Made by a program: the position numbers and the translations under genes. Under the pieces are notes generated by a model. It worked only from the letters and a program-made list of their open reading frames with translations, was not told where the DNA came from and searched no databases. DNA of 64,000 bases from Akkermansia sp. GTDB lineage: Bacteria; Verrucomicrobiota; Verrucomicrobiia; Verrucomicrobiales; Akkermansiaceae. Below are positions 51,031 to 59,535 of the stretch, piece after piece (the stretch's first letter is position 1; every line of letters begins with the position of its first letter). The stretch lies in assembly GCF_020860705.1 (NCBI RefSeq), contig NZ_JAJBTT010000041.1, positions 1 through 64,000 of the forward strand, in the 5' to 3' direction.

Positions 51031-52374
51031 ATGGATACTCCCCCCCCAGCCAAAACTTGGAGACTGAACGCAGCGGCCATCATCATGGACGCCGACGGGT
51101 ACGTGCTGCTGGGCAAGGACAACGGGCGCAACCCCTACTGGCACTTCCCGCAGGGAGGCGTCATTAAAAACGAAAGCATCGAACGGGCTCTCGCGCGGGA
51201 AGTATGGGAGGAAGTGGGCCTTCGCCCCTCTGAATACACTATCGTCAGCCGCCTCTCCGGACTGCGTTACAAATACCCTTCCAGCAACCGCAAAATTACG
51301 CGCTGGATAGGCCAGGAGCAAACCTACTTCCTGGTGCGCTGCAAATCCAGACGCCCCAAGACGGACCTGCACCGCAGCCCCGAATTCTCAAAGACGAAAT
51401 GGATTCCCCTTCAGGACATCAAGCTGGAGATGTTCCCCAAATTCAAGAGGAAAGTCATCAGAGACGCTCTCCAGCAATTCTTCGGCCCGGCCCCGTTAAC
51501 CAAACCTGCCTCCGGGAAAACATCTTCCCCTTCCTCTCCCTCTTCTTCAACATTAACTTCGCATACAATGAACCGTTACCTGGTGCCTCCGGGCAAAAAA
51601 CTGCGTTTAAAGGATTACTCTCCGGATGACAAATCTCTCTTCTCCGGAACCAAGGAAGAATCTCTGATAGAATTCGACAAGCTGAGGGAAGAATTGCAGG
51701 AACTGCAGAAAAAACTCTTTGCCCAGCACAAGCACAAAGTCCTAGTCATCCTTCAGGCCATGGATGCAGGCGGCAAGGACGGCTGCGTCAAGCACGTCTT
51801 CTCCCGGGTGGACCCGCAAGGGCTGCACGTGGTCCCCTTCAAAAAACCCACCGTTGAGGAACTGGACCATGACTTTCTCTGGCGCGTGCACAAGGAAGTG
51901 CCCTCTAAAGGGCAGATCGCCATCTTCAACCGCTCCCATTATGAGGATATCATTGCCGTCCGCGTGAAAAAAATCTTTCCGGACCCCGTGTGGAAACGCC
52001 GGTACAAGCACGTTCTTGACTTTGAATCCATGCTTGCGGAGGAAGGAACTGTTATTATTAAGCTGTTCCTCAATATCTCCAAGGCGGAACAGAAAAGAAG
52101 GCTGGAATCCAGGCTTCAGGACCCGGATAAACTTTGGAAGTTCTGCATGGACGACCTGGATGACCGAAACCGCTGGGATGAATTCCAAACGGCCTATCAG
52201 GATCTCATTGAAAAAACATCCACTCCGGAAGCTCCCTGGTACATTATCCCCGCAGACCGGAAATGGTACAGAAACCTCGTCGTCGCCCGCCTGATGGTGG
52301 AAAAGCTGCGCCATCTCCAGCTTACATTCCCGACGACCAACTTTGATCCGGCCTCCATTATCATTCCAGATTGA
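51031..52374 (+). CDS. Nudix hydrolase - polyphosphate kinase 2 fusion
   Basis: One 447-residue frame joins two enzymes. Residues 1-150 are an RppH-like Nudix hydrolase, with HFPQGG and a complete Nudix box at 42-64 (GGVIKNESIERALAREVWEE then VGL). Residues 180-447 are a PPK2 polyphosphate kinase, with LQAMDAGGKDG (P-loop), FNRSHYEDI (Walker B) and the lid region KRRYKHVLDFESML. The join is Ser/Pro-rich (KTSSPSSPSSSTLTSHT). It is followed at Met180 (ATG 51568) by NRYLVPPGKK, which looks like a normal PPK2 N-terminus. The linker DNA resembles a pyrimidine-rich leader, suggesting two genes fused in frame. An internal start at 51568 is possible. Confidence 0.88.
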   Translation: MDTPPPAKTWRLNAAAIIMDADGYVLLGKDNGRNPYWHFPQGGVIKNESIERALAREVWEEVGLRPSEYTIVSRLSGLRYKYPSSNRKITRWIGQEQTYFLVRCKSRRPKTDLHRSPEFSKTKWIPLQDIKLEMFPKFKRKVIRDALQQFFGPAPLTKPASGKTSSPSSPSSSTLTSHTMNRYLVPPGKKLRLKDYSPDDKSLFSGTKEESLIEFDKLREELQELQKKLFAQHKHKVLVILQAMDAGGKDGCVKHVFSRVDPQGLHVVPFKKPTVEELDHDFLWRVHKEVPSKGQIAIFNRSHYEDIIAVRVKKIFPDPVWKRRYKHVLDFESMLAEEGTVIIKLFLNISKAEQKRRLESRLQDPDKLWKFCMDDLDDRNRWDEFQTAYQDLIEKTSTPEAPWYIIPADRKWYRNLVVARLMVEKLRHLQLTFPTTNFDPASIIIPD

Positions 52375-52496
52375 CAAACTCTGTCATACTGATAACTAGT
52401 TTGTGCATCATAAAATTATTTTTGTACATTTCTCGGTATTCAGTTGTCCCATTATTACCAAAACGGCATTATTCACAATAACAATCAAAACTTAGA

Positions 52497-52538
52497 ATTT
52501 CTAACGCTTGACTGGGACTGTGAAAAATTGTTAGAAAT
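52497..52538. promoter_or_regulatory. candidate promoter and operator of the DeoR-family gene
   Basis: TTGACT (52508-52513), 17 bp, TTAGAA (52531-52536) forms a promoter-like pair. A perfect 9 bp inverted repeat, ATTTCTAAC (52497-52505) / GTTAGAAAT (52530-52538), brackets the -35 and covers the -10. This is a plausible self-repression site for the DeoR protein encoded about 50 nt downstream. Confidence 0.45.
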
Positions 52539-52587
52539 CAACTTAACACCTAGAACGTGTAACATTCTACATAGAAAAAAAGAACCA

Positions 52588-53337
52588 ATGTATTTAGCAT
52601 CCCAACGTAAAGAGTTCATTCTGAAAACGCTGGCCGAACATGGCGCTGCAAGAACCATCGCTTTGGCCAAACAGATGAAGGTCACGGATGAAACGGTCCG
52701 TAATGATTTAATTAACCTTGAAAAGCGTGGTTTCCTCAAACGCGTTCATGGCGGTGCCCTGGCTCTTACCCATAAATCCCTCCATGAAGACATTGTTACT
52801 CAAGACGATGTTTCCATAAGGATTGCAAAAAAAACCGTCCAGAACATTCCCGCTTCCGTGGTCATGTTCATTGACAGCAGCACCATGGGATACCAGATCT
52901 GCAACCACATCAACTCCAGGGACACCCACGTGGTTTCCAACAACCCCACGCTGTTGACCCGGCTTGAAGGCATTCCGAACCTGAGCTTCTATTGCACGGG
53001 CGGCCGCTTTGACCGTGAAGCCCTGGTTTACGTGGGACAGGAAGCTGCCAAGGCTGCCGGTTCCCTGAACATTGACATGGTTGTACTCACGCCGGATTGC
53101 TACTCCCCCAAGCATGGCGCCGGATACAAGAACATGCTGCAATCCGAATTCATCAAGAGCGTCATTCCTCAGGATGCCAAGGTCATCATCGCCATGCCTT
53201 CCACCAGCATAGCGAACAACCCGGCATTCTATACCGTTGCGCCCTCCCAGATCTCCATGCTCATCACTGATGAAGCCCTTTCTCCTGAAATGGCCGACCA
53301 GGTTGAAAAGAGCGGAGTGAAGGTGGAACTGGCCTGA
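52588..53337 (+). CDS. DeoR/GlpR-family transcriptional regulator
   Basis: The 249-residue protein has an N-terminal winged helix (about 3-58: SQRKEFILKTLAEHGAARTIALAKQMKVTDETVRNDLINLEKRGFLKRVHGGAL). Its sugar-phosphate-sensing C-terminal domain follows (FIDSSTMGYQICNHI, VVSNNPTLL, LNIDMVVLTPDCYSPKHGAGY). The signature GlpR-like D-S-S-T region is kept. The regulon is unknown, and no sugar operon adjoins. The frame is open from 52444, but that part is low in conserved residues and runs over promoter signals. ATG 52588 matches the family start. Confidence 0.9.
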   Translation: MYLASQRKEFILKTLAEHGAARTIALAKQMKVTDETVRNDLINLEKRGFLKRVHGGALALTHKSLHEDIVTQDDVSIRIAKKTVQNIPASVVMFIDSSTMGYQICNHINSRDTHVVSNNPTLLTRLEGIPNLSFYCTGGRFDREALVYVGQEAAKAAGSLNIDMVVLTPDCYSPKHGAGYKNMLQSEFIKSVIPQDAKVIIAMPSTSIANNPAFYTVAPSQISMLITDEALSPEMADQVEKSGVKVELA

Positions 53338-53355
53338 CGTTCATCTGCTTTTCAG

Positions 53356-53387
53356 AGGCGGAGGTTCATGAAACCTCCGCCTTTTTT
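53356..53387 (+). terminator. terminator of the DeoR gene
   Basis: An 11 bp stem, AGGCGGAGGTT / AACCTCCGCCT, with a 5 nt loop is followed by TTTTT. It lies between the two convergent genes. Confidence 0.92.
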
Positions 53388-53394
53388 ATTGGTA

Positions 53395-53838
53395 TCAGGG
53401 GCACTCTCTTTTCCATTCCATCCGGTACTCCCGGCTTCCGGTCAGCTCATCTTCCCTGGAGCCGATCTCCTCAAACCCTCCTCGCCTGTAAAATGCGCGG
53501 GCGCGAACGTTCTCCTCGTAAACGCCCACCGTCAGCATCCCCTTGCTGCGTTCCTTCACCCAGTCCAGCAGCGCAGTGCCTATGCCTTCGCACTGCCGCT
53601 CCGGAGCTACAAACAGGGCGGCCAGCTCCCCTTCACCCACCAGGCAGGCAAACCCGACCACGCTGCCCCCGTCCCGGCATACCCACGTACACGCCCTTGG
53701 CAGGTACACCTGCTTCATATCCTCCACCAGGCCGCACCAGAATCCCACCCCGGCAAAAGCATGGGCCTGCTCGGACGCTTTCAGCCAAATATTCAGGACC
53801 TCCGTTTCATCCTTGTTCTGGTAATGTTCTATCTTCAT
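53395..53838 (-). CDS. GNAT-family N-acetyltransferase
   Basis: The 147-residue protein starts MKIEHYQNKDETEVLNIWLKAS, with the acetyl-CoA-binding motif LFVAPERQCEGIGTALLDWVKER (about 79-101) and YEENVRARAFYRRGGFEEIG near the C-terminus. It resembles YjaB/PhnO-type small-molecule or protein acetyltransferases; the substrate is unknown. The frame is open to 53883, but the family N-terminus begins at ATG 53838. It is convergent with the DeoR gene. Confidence 0.82.
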   Translation of the reverse strand: MKIEHYQNKDETEVLNIWLKASEQAHAFAGVGFWCGLVEDMKQVYLPRACTWVCRDGGSVVGFACLVGEGELAALFVAPERQCEGIGTALLDWVKERSKGMLTVGVYEENVRARAFYRRGGFEEIGSREDELTGSREYRMEWKRECP

Positions 53839-54097
53839 ACATTCATGACAGGTGTGCCGCAACCCCTTCCGGGATTTATACAAATTAACATGAGCCGCCT
53901 ATAAGCTCAAGAAGGAAAGGCCTTCTTCCCGGCAGGAAAGGAGGCGGACCATGGAGCGCACCTTCTTTCATCTCCCATGCCGGGCGTCCGGACCGCACCG
54001 CATATCTTCCTGCCCGGGGGAGCAACAGACGGAAGACGGCAACAACGCACTGTCCCTTCTTCTGACGCGTCCCCTGTCTCCCGGGGAAAAATTGACG

Positions 54098-55252
54098 CTA
54101 CGGCTTATACACAAGCACCGGGCCAGTCCGCGAAGACTGAACGCCGCGCACCTTCCGAACGGCGGAGGCCACCAAAACCGCCGCCCGTTCCACCTCCTCC
54201 TCAGTTGTCATGAAAGAAAGGGAAAAACGCAGGGAGGAACGCACAGCATCGTCAGACAGCCCCATGGCCGTCAGCACGTGGGAAGGCATGGGCTGGAGCG
54301 TGTGGCAGGCAGACCCCGCAGAACACAGCAGTCCCTCAGGTTCCAGCAGCAGCATCAACGCTTCCGCCGTACATCCGTCAAAGGCCAGATTGGAAGTATT
54401 CGGAATACGAGCCATTCCTCCCGAATGCACCGTCATGACGACTCCCTCCGCTCGCAGGCGGGACTCAAAGGAGTCCCGCATCCGGGCCAATCGCACGGCG
54501 TCCTCCTCCAAATGCCTCAAGGCCATGCGCGCCGCAGCGCCAAAGCCGATGATCCCCGGAACATTCTCCGTGCCGGACCTCAGGCCGTGCTCCTGGCCTC
54601 CGCCGAACAGGGAGGGGGAAAAGGGAGCTCCCGACCGCCTGTACAGGCAGCCCACCCCCTTGGGACCATGAAACTTGTGGGCGGAAACGGAAGCGTAATC
54701 CACTTCCATCCCATGCAGGTTCACAGAAATCTTCCCGGCGCACTGCACCATATCCAGATGCACGGCAACTCCATACCGCCGGGCAGCGGCACACAGGGCC
54801 TCCGCATCCTGCAAAACACCCGTCTCGTTATTGGCCCAGGCAAAGGAAACGCCGGCCATTCCATCCGCACAAAGTGCCTCCCACTCTTCCGGCACGGCGC
54901 GGCCTTCCCGGTCAACCGGGCAGACGCGTCCGCGCCCCAGGGCCAAGGCAGTCTTCAGGGAGGCGTCATGATCCGTGGCCAGCACGCCTATTCCACCGCC
55001 CTGCTCTCCGGCCATCTGCCGGAAAGCCGCATTGGTGGCCTCCGTCCCGCCGGAGGTAAACACAATCTCCGAGGGAAATGCACCCAAAAGGGCGGCCACA
55101 TCCGCACGGGCCTCCTCCACCGCCTCACGTACCTCCCTGGCGCAGCCGTAACCGGAAGACGGATTGAAAAACCGCTCCTTTAAAAACGGCTCCATAGCCG
55201 CGTAAACCTCCGGAGCCAGCGGAGTGGTAGCGTTGTTGTCCCAATAAATCAC
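54098..55252 (-). CDS. cysteine desulfurase (NifS/IscS family)
   Basis: This PLP enzyme mobilises sulfur from cysteine. The 384-residue core starts IYWDNNATTPLAPE. It has FTSGGTEATNAAF, VHLDMVQCAGKI, the PLP-Lys motif SAHKFHGPKGVGCLY and the catalytic-Cys loop CSAGSACHT. The open frame runs to ATG 55321, adding 23 residues (MILCSRALCSGLTPF) not seen in the family. GTG 55252 fits the usual N-terminus, so it is chosen. No iscU or other Fe-S gene is adjacent; the gene is divergent from coaB. Confidence 0.9.
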   Translation of the reverse strand: MIYWDNNATTPLAPEVYAAMEPFLKERFFNPSSGYGCAREVREAVEEARADVAALLGAFPSEIVFTSGGTEATNAAFRQMAGEQGGGIGVLATDHDASLKTALALGRGRVCPVDREGRAVPEEWEALCADGMAGVSFAWANNETGVLQDAEALCAAARRYGVAVHLDMVQCAGKISVNLHGMEVDYASVSAHKFHGPKGVGCLYRRSGAPFSPSLFGGGQEHGLRSGTENVPGIIGFGAAARMALRHLEEDAVRLARMRDSFESRLRAEGVVMTVHSGGMARIPNTSNLAFDGCTAEALMLLLEPEGLLCSAGSACHTLQPMPSHVLTAMGLSDDAVRSSLRFSLSFMTTEEEVERAAVLVASAVRKVRGVQSSRTGPVLVYKP

Positions 55253-55358
55253 GCCTTCATAACTCGCCCAATTGAGAAAAGGAGTCAAGCCGGAACATAA
55301 TGCCCGGCTGCACAAGATCACTCTTCACTTTTACCCGTGATTCCGCATAATGCCGCCC

Positions 55359-56009
55359 ATGCGTTTTCTCATCACGGCAGGTCCCACCAGGGAAGCGATT
55401 GACCCCGTCAGATACCTCACCAACCATTCCTCCGGAAAAATGGGGTATTGCCTGGCGGAAGCGGCGGTTCATGAAGGCCACAGCGTCCTTCTTGTCTCCG
55501 GCCCTACCTCCCTGGACGTTCCGCACGGCGTGGACTTCCTGCCTGTGGAAAGCGCGCAGGAAATGTATGACGCCGTAAAAAACCAGGTTCCCTACGTGGA
55601 CGCGGCCATTCTCAGCGCCGCCGTGGCGGACTACCGCCCTGTCTCCGTCCCGGACCGCAAGATAAAAAAAACGGGGGAACGCATGATTCTGGAGCTGGAA
55701 CGCACCAGGGACATCCTGGGTTCCATGCGCACGGAATTCGGCTTCACCGGAATCCTGATAGGCTTCGCGGCGGAAACCCATGACGTGGAAAACTACGCGC
55801 GCGGCAAGCTGGAACGCAAACGTTGTGACATGATCGTAGCCAATGACGTTTCCCGCAGGGATATCGGCTTCAATTCCTCGGAAAATGAAGTCCTGCTCGT
55901 TTATCCGGACCGGACGGAACTATTGGAAAAGGCGCCTAAAACACACATTGCCCTCCAGATCATCGAACGCGCCAGCCGGCTTGGACTTGGAAAAGGGCCG
56001 TCATGCTGA
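55359..56009 (+). CDS. coaB: phosphopantothenate-cysteine ligase, stand-alone CoaB
   Basis: CoaB joins 4'-phosphopantothenate with cysteine in coenzyme A synthesis. The 216-residue protein starts RFLITAGPTREAIDPVRYLTNHSSGKMGYCLAEAA. It continues with ILSAAVADYRP (nucleotide site), the Lys-rich KIKKTGE and the dimer region DMIVANDVSRRDIGFNSSENEVLL. It has no CoaC domain; the decarboxylase is encoded at 46087-46626, 8.7 kb away. An upstream ATG at 55350 exists, but a -10-like CATAAT overlaps it. ATG 55359 then falls at the expected transcript start. Confidence 0.92.
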   Translation: MRFLITAGPTREAIDPVRYLTNHSSGKMGYCLAEAAVHEGHSVLLVSGPTSLDVPHGVDFLPVESAQEMYDAVKNQVPYVDAAILSAAVADYRPVSVPDRKIKKTGERMILELERTRDILGSMRTEFGFTGILIGFAAETHDVENYARGKLERKRCDMIVANDVSRRDIGFNSSENEVLLVYPDRTELLEKAPKTHIALQIIERASRLGLGKGPSC

Positions 56010-56118
56010 CCGGTACACCCGTTCCGTGCTTGAACCGCAAGGAAGTTTTTACCATGATTAAATACTGGCCGCCTTCGGACGGTTGCCTTCCCCACCCAGA
56101 ACTGCATCTTCACCTTTC

Positions 56119-57240
56119 ATGCCCGTCACTCTTCAGGATTTAGGCTGGAACGACCACTTTCAACGCGCTTTTGACGCCGTCGCCAAACCCGGCTGGATTC
56201 CAGGACGCCTCATCCGGGAAACAAAAATCAACTTCACCGCCCTGCTGGAGGGAGGGGAAGACGTGGACGCCGTCGTCAGCGGCAAGCTTTGGCATGATGC
56301 AGCCACGGATGCGGAACTGCCCGCCGTTGGGGACTGGGTGGCGATTGATCCCGGAGAAGCGGGAGATGAAGCCGTCATCCGCGCCATTCTTCCCCGCCGT
56401 ACGTGTTTTTCCCGCAAGGCCCCGGGGAAAAGCAGCGCAGAACAGGTGCTTGGAACGAATGTGGACATTGTAGCCGTGGTGACGGAGCCGGGAACGGACT
56501 TCAATCCCAGGCGCATGGAGCGCTACTTTGCGCTCATCCGGCGCAGCGGCGCCACCCCTCTCATCCTGCTTAACAAGACGGACCTCTTCTCCAAAGAGGA
56601 AGTGGACAAAGCCATGCAGACCCTCCGGGAGCTTTCCCCGGAATGCTCCATCATCAGCATCAGCGCCCTGCACAACAAGGGGATCAAGGAATTCCGCAAA
56701 TGCCTCTCCAAGGGGCAGACCATCTCCATCGTCGGTTCCTCCGGCGTTGGAAAATCCACGCTGGTCAATACGCTGCTGGGGGATGAATGGCTCTGGACGG
56801 GGAAAGTCAATGAAGTGACCGGCAAAGGACGCCATACGACCGTAGCGCGTGAACTGGTGCTCCTCAAGCACGGCGGCCTGCTGATTGACAACCCCGGCAT
56901 CCGTGAAATCCAGATGTGGACGGATGAACATACCCTCCGGGAAAGTTTTGCGGATTTGACGGAACTGGCCCGTGAATGCAAATTTGCGGACTGCAGCCAT
57001 GGCGCGGATTCCGGCTGCGCCATCAGGAAAGCGGTGGAGGAAGAAAAGTTGGACAAGCAGCGGTATCTGAACTTCCTGAATCTGGAAGATGAAATTGCCC
57101 GGCTTGCCAAACGCCAGAAAAAAAGGCAAATGAATATGGAACGGGCCGGGAAGAGAGACCGGAAAGTGCAGGCCCGCAACTATGAGGACCGCGTGGAACT
57201 GGAACGCCGCCACAAGCCCAACCACCGCAGTCATGACTGA
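56119..57240 (+). CDS. rsgA: ribosome small-subunit biogenesis GTPase RsgA
   Basis: RsgA is a circularly permuted GTPase that checks the late 30S subunit. In the 373-residue protein an OB domain comes first (about 35-105). The GTPase domain follows with permuted motif order: G4 LLNKTDLF, then G1 IVGSSGVGKSTLVNTLLG, then G3 LIDNPGIREIQMW. The zinc site follows (ECKFADCSHGADSGC). A basic C-terminal helix (KRQKKRQMNMERAGKR) ends it. The open frame starts upstream, but ATG 56119, after a pyrimidine run, matches the family. Confidence 0.95.
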   Translation: MPVTLQDLGWNDHFQRAFDAVAKPGWIPGRLIRETKINFTALLEGGEDVDAVVSGKLWHDAATDAELPAVGDWVAIDPGEAGDEAVIRAILPRRTCFSRKAPGKSSAEQVLGTNVDIVAVVTEPGTDFNPRRMERYFALIRRSGATPLILLNKTDLFSKEEVDKAMQTLRELSPECSIISISALHNKGIKEFRKCLSKGQTISIVGSSGVGKSTLVNTLLGDEWLWTGKVNEVTGKGRHTTVARELVLLKHGGLLIDNPGIREIQMWTDEHTLRESFADLTELARECKFADCSHGADSGCAIRKAVEEEKLDKQRYLNFLNLEDEIARLAKRQKKRQMNMERAGKRDRKVQARNYEDRVELERRHKPNHRSHD

Positions 57241-57257
57241 TTCTCTATCAAATTGGC

Positions 57258-57286
57258 TTGTCAAACCGCATAGGGATGCCTACCTG
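57258..57286 (+). promoter_or_regulatory. candidate leaderless promoter of the 57293 gene
   Basis: TTGTCA, 17 bp, TACCTG. The -10 ends 6 nt before ATG 57293, so the first transcribed base would be the A of the start codon. Confidence 0.55.
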
Positions 57287-57292
57287 TAAGGG

Positions 57293-58264
57293 ATGCTTTT
57301 CTCACGCAGTCTTTTCTGCATGTCTGCGGTCATTCTGACGCTGGGCGTGCTCCCTCTCTGCGCCTCGGAACAGACGGATCCCACCCAGGCCAAACCTGTT
57401 GTCGCCATCACCAGCCTGGATCCCATCCGGCTGACGAGGGATGCCCACAGCAAGCTTCTCGTGGCGCCATGCACCATCAACGGCGTTCCCTGCAACCTTA
57501 TCGTAGACACGGCGGCATCCCACACTACGTTTGACATCAAATTCATCAAGAAGCATTTCCCCGCCCTGCCGCTTGAAAATGCGCAGATCGCTCCCGGATC
57601 CAACGTCAATACCATCCCCCAGCTGTTTTCCATGCAGTCTTTCTCCATCGGGGGGCTTCAAATTAAAAACTTCTTTGGCTTTGCCATGGACCTCACCCCC
57701 CTTCAACGGGATATGCAGGTCCGGGTGGATGGCATTCTGGGAATCAACTACCTGGGATTCTCCCCGTTCCTGCTCTCCGTTAAAGACGCATCCCTGCAAT
57801 TCCTGGAACGCTCCCGCTTTCCCATCCGGAACATGAAACCGCTGGAAGTGGAACGCCATCCCTCCGGGATTTTCTATGTCCGCTGCTCCCGGGGAGGAGA
57901 CTCCTTCCTCCTGGCCCTTGATTCCGGCTCCTCTCTTTCCCTGGCCCCTCTGGAACAGTGGCCGGCAGACCCAAACGGAAACCAGCTTACGGCCAAAGCT
58001 TCCGACATCAACGGACATAGTGGGGACCGCAACATCATGAAACTGGGCATTCCCTCCACACTCCGCATGGGACCGGATTTCCAGATAGATGGCCTTTCAT
58101 TCGCCGTAACGGGAACAGGCGGCAGGCGCCAGATCGGCGTAGACACCCTCAGGCACTTTGACATCATCATTGACGCTCCGCAGGGGGAAGTATTCGCTCT
58201 GCCGCCCCATTCCAGGCCGGAGGCCCGCGGCAACAAGGCGCCCGCCGTTAAACGGGAATCTTGA
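57293..58264 (+). CDS. exported retropepsin/pepsin-like aspartic protease homologue
   Basis: The 323-residue protein has a signal peptide (MLFSRSLFCMSAVILTLGVLPLCA) and two aspartyl-protease half-domains. Half 1 carries LIVDTAASHTTFD, with Asp72 in a DTAA variant of the usual DTGA. Half 2 carries LALDSGSSLSLA, with Asp210 in DSGS. A hydrophobic-hydrophobic-Gly signature (VDGILGINYLG) follows half 1 as in pepsin-type folds. It is likely a periplasmic or outer-membrane-side peptidase, but the changed first motif may lower activity. Its 3' end overlaps the convergent waaA gene by 17 bp. Confidence 0.72.
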   Translation: MLFSRSLFCMSAVILTLGVLPLCASEQTDPTQAKPVVAITSLDPIRLTRDAHSKLLVAPCTINGVPCNLIVDTAASHTTFDIKFIKKHFPALPLENAQIAPGSNVNTIPQLFSMQSFSIGGLQIKNFFGFAMDLTPLQRDMQVRVDGILGINYLGFSPFLLSVKDASLQFLERSRFPIRNMKPLEVERHPSGIFYVRCSRGGDSFLLALDSGSSLSLAPLEQWPADPNGNQLTAKASDINGHSGDRNIMKLGIPSTLRMGPDFQIDGLSFAVTGTGGRRQIGVDTLRHFDIIIDAPQGEVFALPPHSRPEARGNKAPAVKRES

Positions 58265-59534
58265 GCATAATGCAGATCATGCGGATGGTGCGGGCCGTAG
58301 CCCCGAAGTGGGCTTTCAGCGCCACTTGGGCGCGTGAAGACTGCGCATGAGCCAGAAGCGGGTTGTCCAGCATCTCCTTGAGCACATCCGCCAGACGCTC
58401 TTCATCACACCGCGTAATACCGTCCACGCCTTCCAGCAGCTGGACCAGGGCATCAAAGTTCTCCATGTGCGGCCCCGCCAGCACAGGCACGCCGCAGGCG
58501 ACGGCCTCCGCCGGATTCTGTCCTCCGTCCGCCAAAAAGCTCTTGCCGATCACGGCCACGTCTGCCAGCGCGGTCCAGTCCCTTAATTCCCCCGTCGTAT
58601 CCGCAATATAACAGACATGCTCCTTCAGGGTTTCCGGAATTTCTCCATCTGTGCGCAGCACGCACTGCCAGCCCTGGGCTTCCAATTCCCGCACCACCGT
58701 ATGGCGGCGTTCCGCATGCCGGGGGACGATCAGCGGGAAGCCTCCGGCCTTGCGCACCGCCTCTGCAATCAGCACTTCCTCCCCGTCATGCGTGCTGGCG
58801 GCCAGCACCACGGGCTTGCCGCGCTTCAGCTTGTCCAGAATGGCGGCAAACTCCGCATTGGTTTCCCTCCGCTCTGCCGTCTGCTGGTCAAACTTGATGC
58901 TGCCCGTCACGTGGATAATGGAAGGAGGCACCCCCACGGATTCAAACCTCCGGACGTCTCCCTTATCCTGCACGCCCATGGCGTCCAGAGCGGAAAAATA
59001 ATACCGCGATAACCATTTAAAGGCCCGGTAGCGGCTTTCAGATCTGGCGGACATCCGGGCATTGATCATCGCCATGGGAATCCCGCGGACTTTGGCAGCG
59101 CGGGCAAAATTGGGCCATAATTCCGCCTCTACCAGCACAATAGCCTCCGGTTCAAAACGGTCAAAACAACGTCCCGGCAATCCCAGCAGGTCAAAGGGGG
59201 CATAAATCACGCGCACCCCGGGCACCTGGGCGTTCACCGCCGTGTCATGCCCGGTAGCCGTGCTGGTGGCCAGCACGGCGGAACCGCCGCGCTCCCGGAG
59301 CCATGCCCGGAGAAACTTGAGGGCCAGCACCACCTCCCCCACGCTCACGGCATGCACGTACAGCACCCCTTTCGGCTCCCGGTTGTAGGAAACCCGGTAC
59401 AGGCCGAAGCGTTCCAGCAGCCCCGTGCCGAACCCGCCGCGCCTTTTCTGCTTGAGCAGATAGGAAGGCAGCGTCACCAGCCACCCGATGGTGTACAGAA
59501 CGTTGTAACAAAAGGACAATAGGAAGGCTTTCAT
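58248..59534 (-). CDS. waaA: 3-deoxy-D-manno-octulosonic acid (Kdo) transferase
   Basis: WaaA attaches Kdo to lipid A, the first core-sugar step of LPS. The 428-residue protein has an N-terminal membrane anchor (about 1-27). The GT-B fold has the catalytic Glu67 in VHAVSVGEV, then LVEAELWPNF, FDQQTAERRETN, PRHAERRH and a late GGQNPAEAVACGVPVLAGPHMENF donor site. The open frame extends to 59678 through rsmD sequence, but ATG 59534 is the natural start, one base past the rsmD stop. Its presence identifies the organism as Gram-negative with LPS. Confidence 0.93.
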   Translation of the reverse strand: MKAFLLSFCYNVLYTIGWLVTLPSYLLKQKRRGGFGTGLLERFGLYRVSYNREPKGVLYVHAVSVGEVVLALKFLRAWLRERGGSAVLATSTATGHDTAVNAQVPGVRVIYAPFDLLGLPGRCFDRFEPEAIVLVEAELWPNFARAAKVRGIPMAMINARMSARSESRYRAFKWLSRYYFSALDAMGVQDKGDVRRFESVGVPPSIIHVTGSIKFDQQTAERRETNAEFAAILDKLKRGKPVVLAASTHDGEEVLIAEAVRKAGGFPLIVPRHAERRHTVVRELEAQGWQCVLRTDGEIPETLKEHVCYIADTTGELRDWTALADVAVIGKSFLADGGQNPAEAVACGVPVLAGPHMENFDALVQLLEGVDGITRCDEERLADVLKEMLDNPLLAHAQSSRAQVALKAHFGATARTIRMICIMLKIPV

Positions 59535-59535
59535 C

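Noticed and set aside
53839..54097. Short gene or RNA between the GNAT and cysteine desulfurase genes
   Set aside because: Only a small AAGAAGG/CCTTCTT hairpin without T run and shadow frames are seen.
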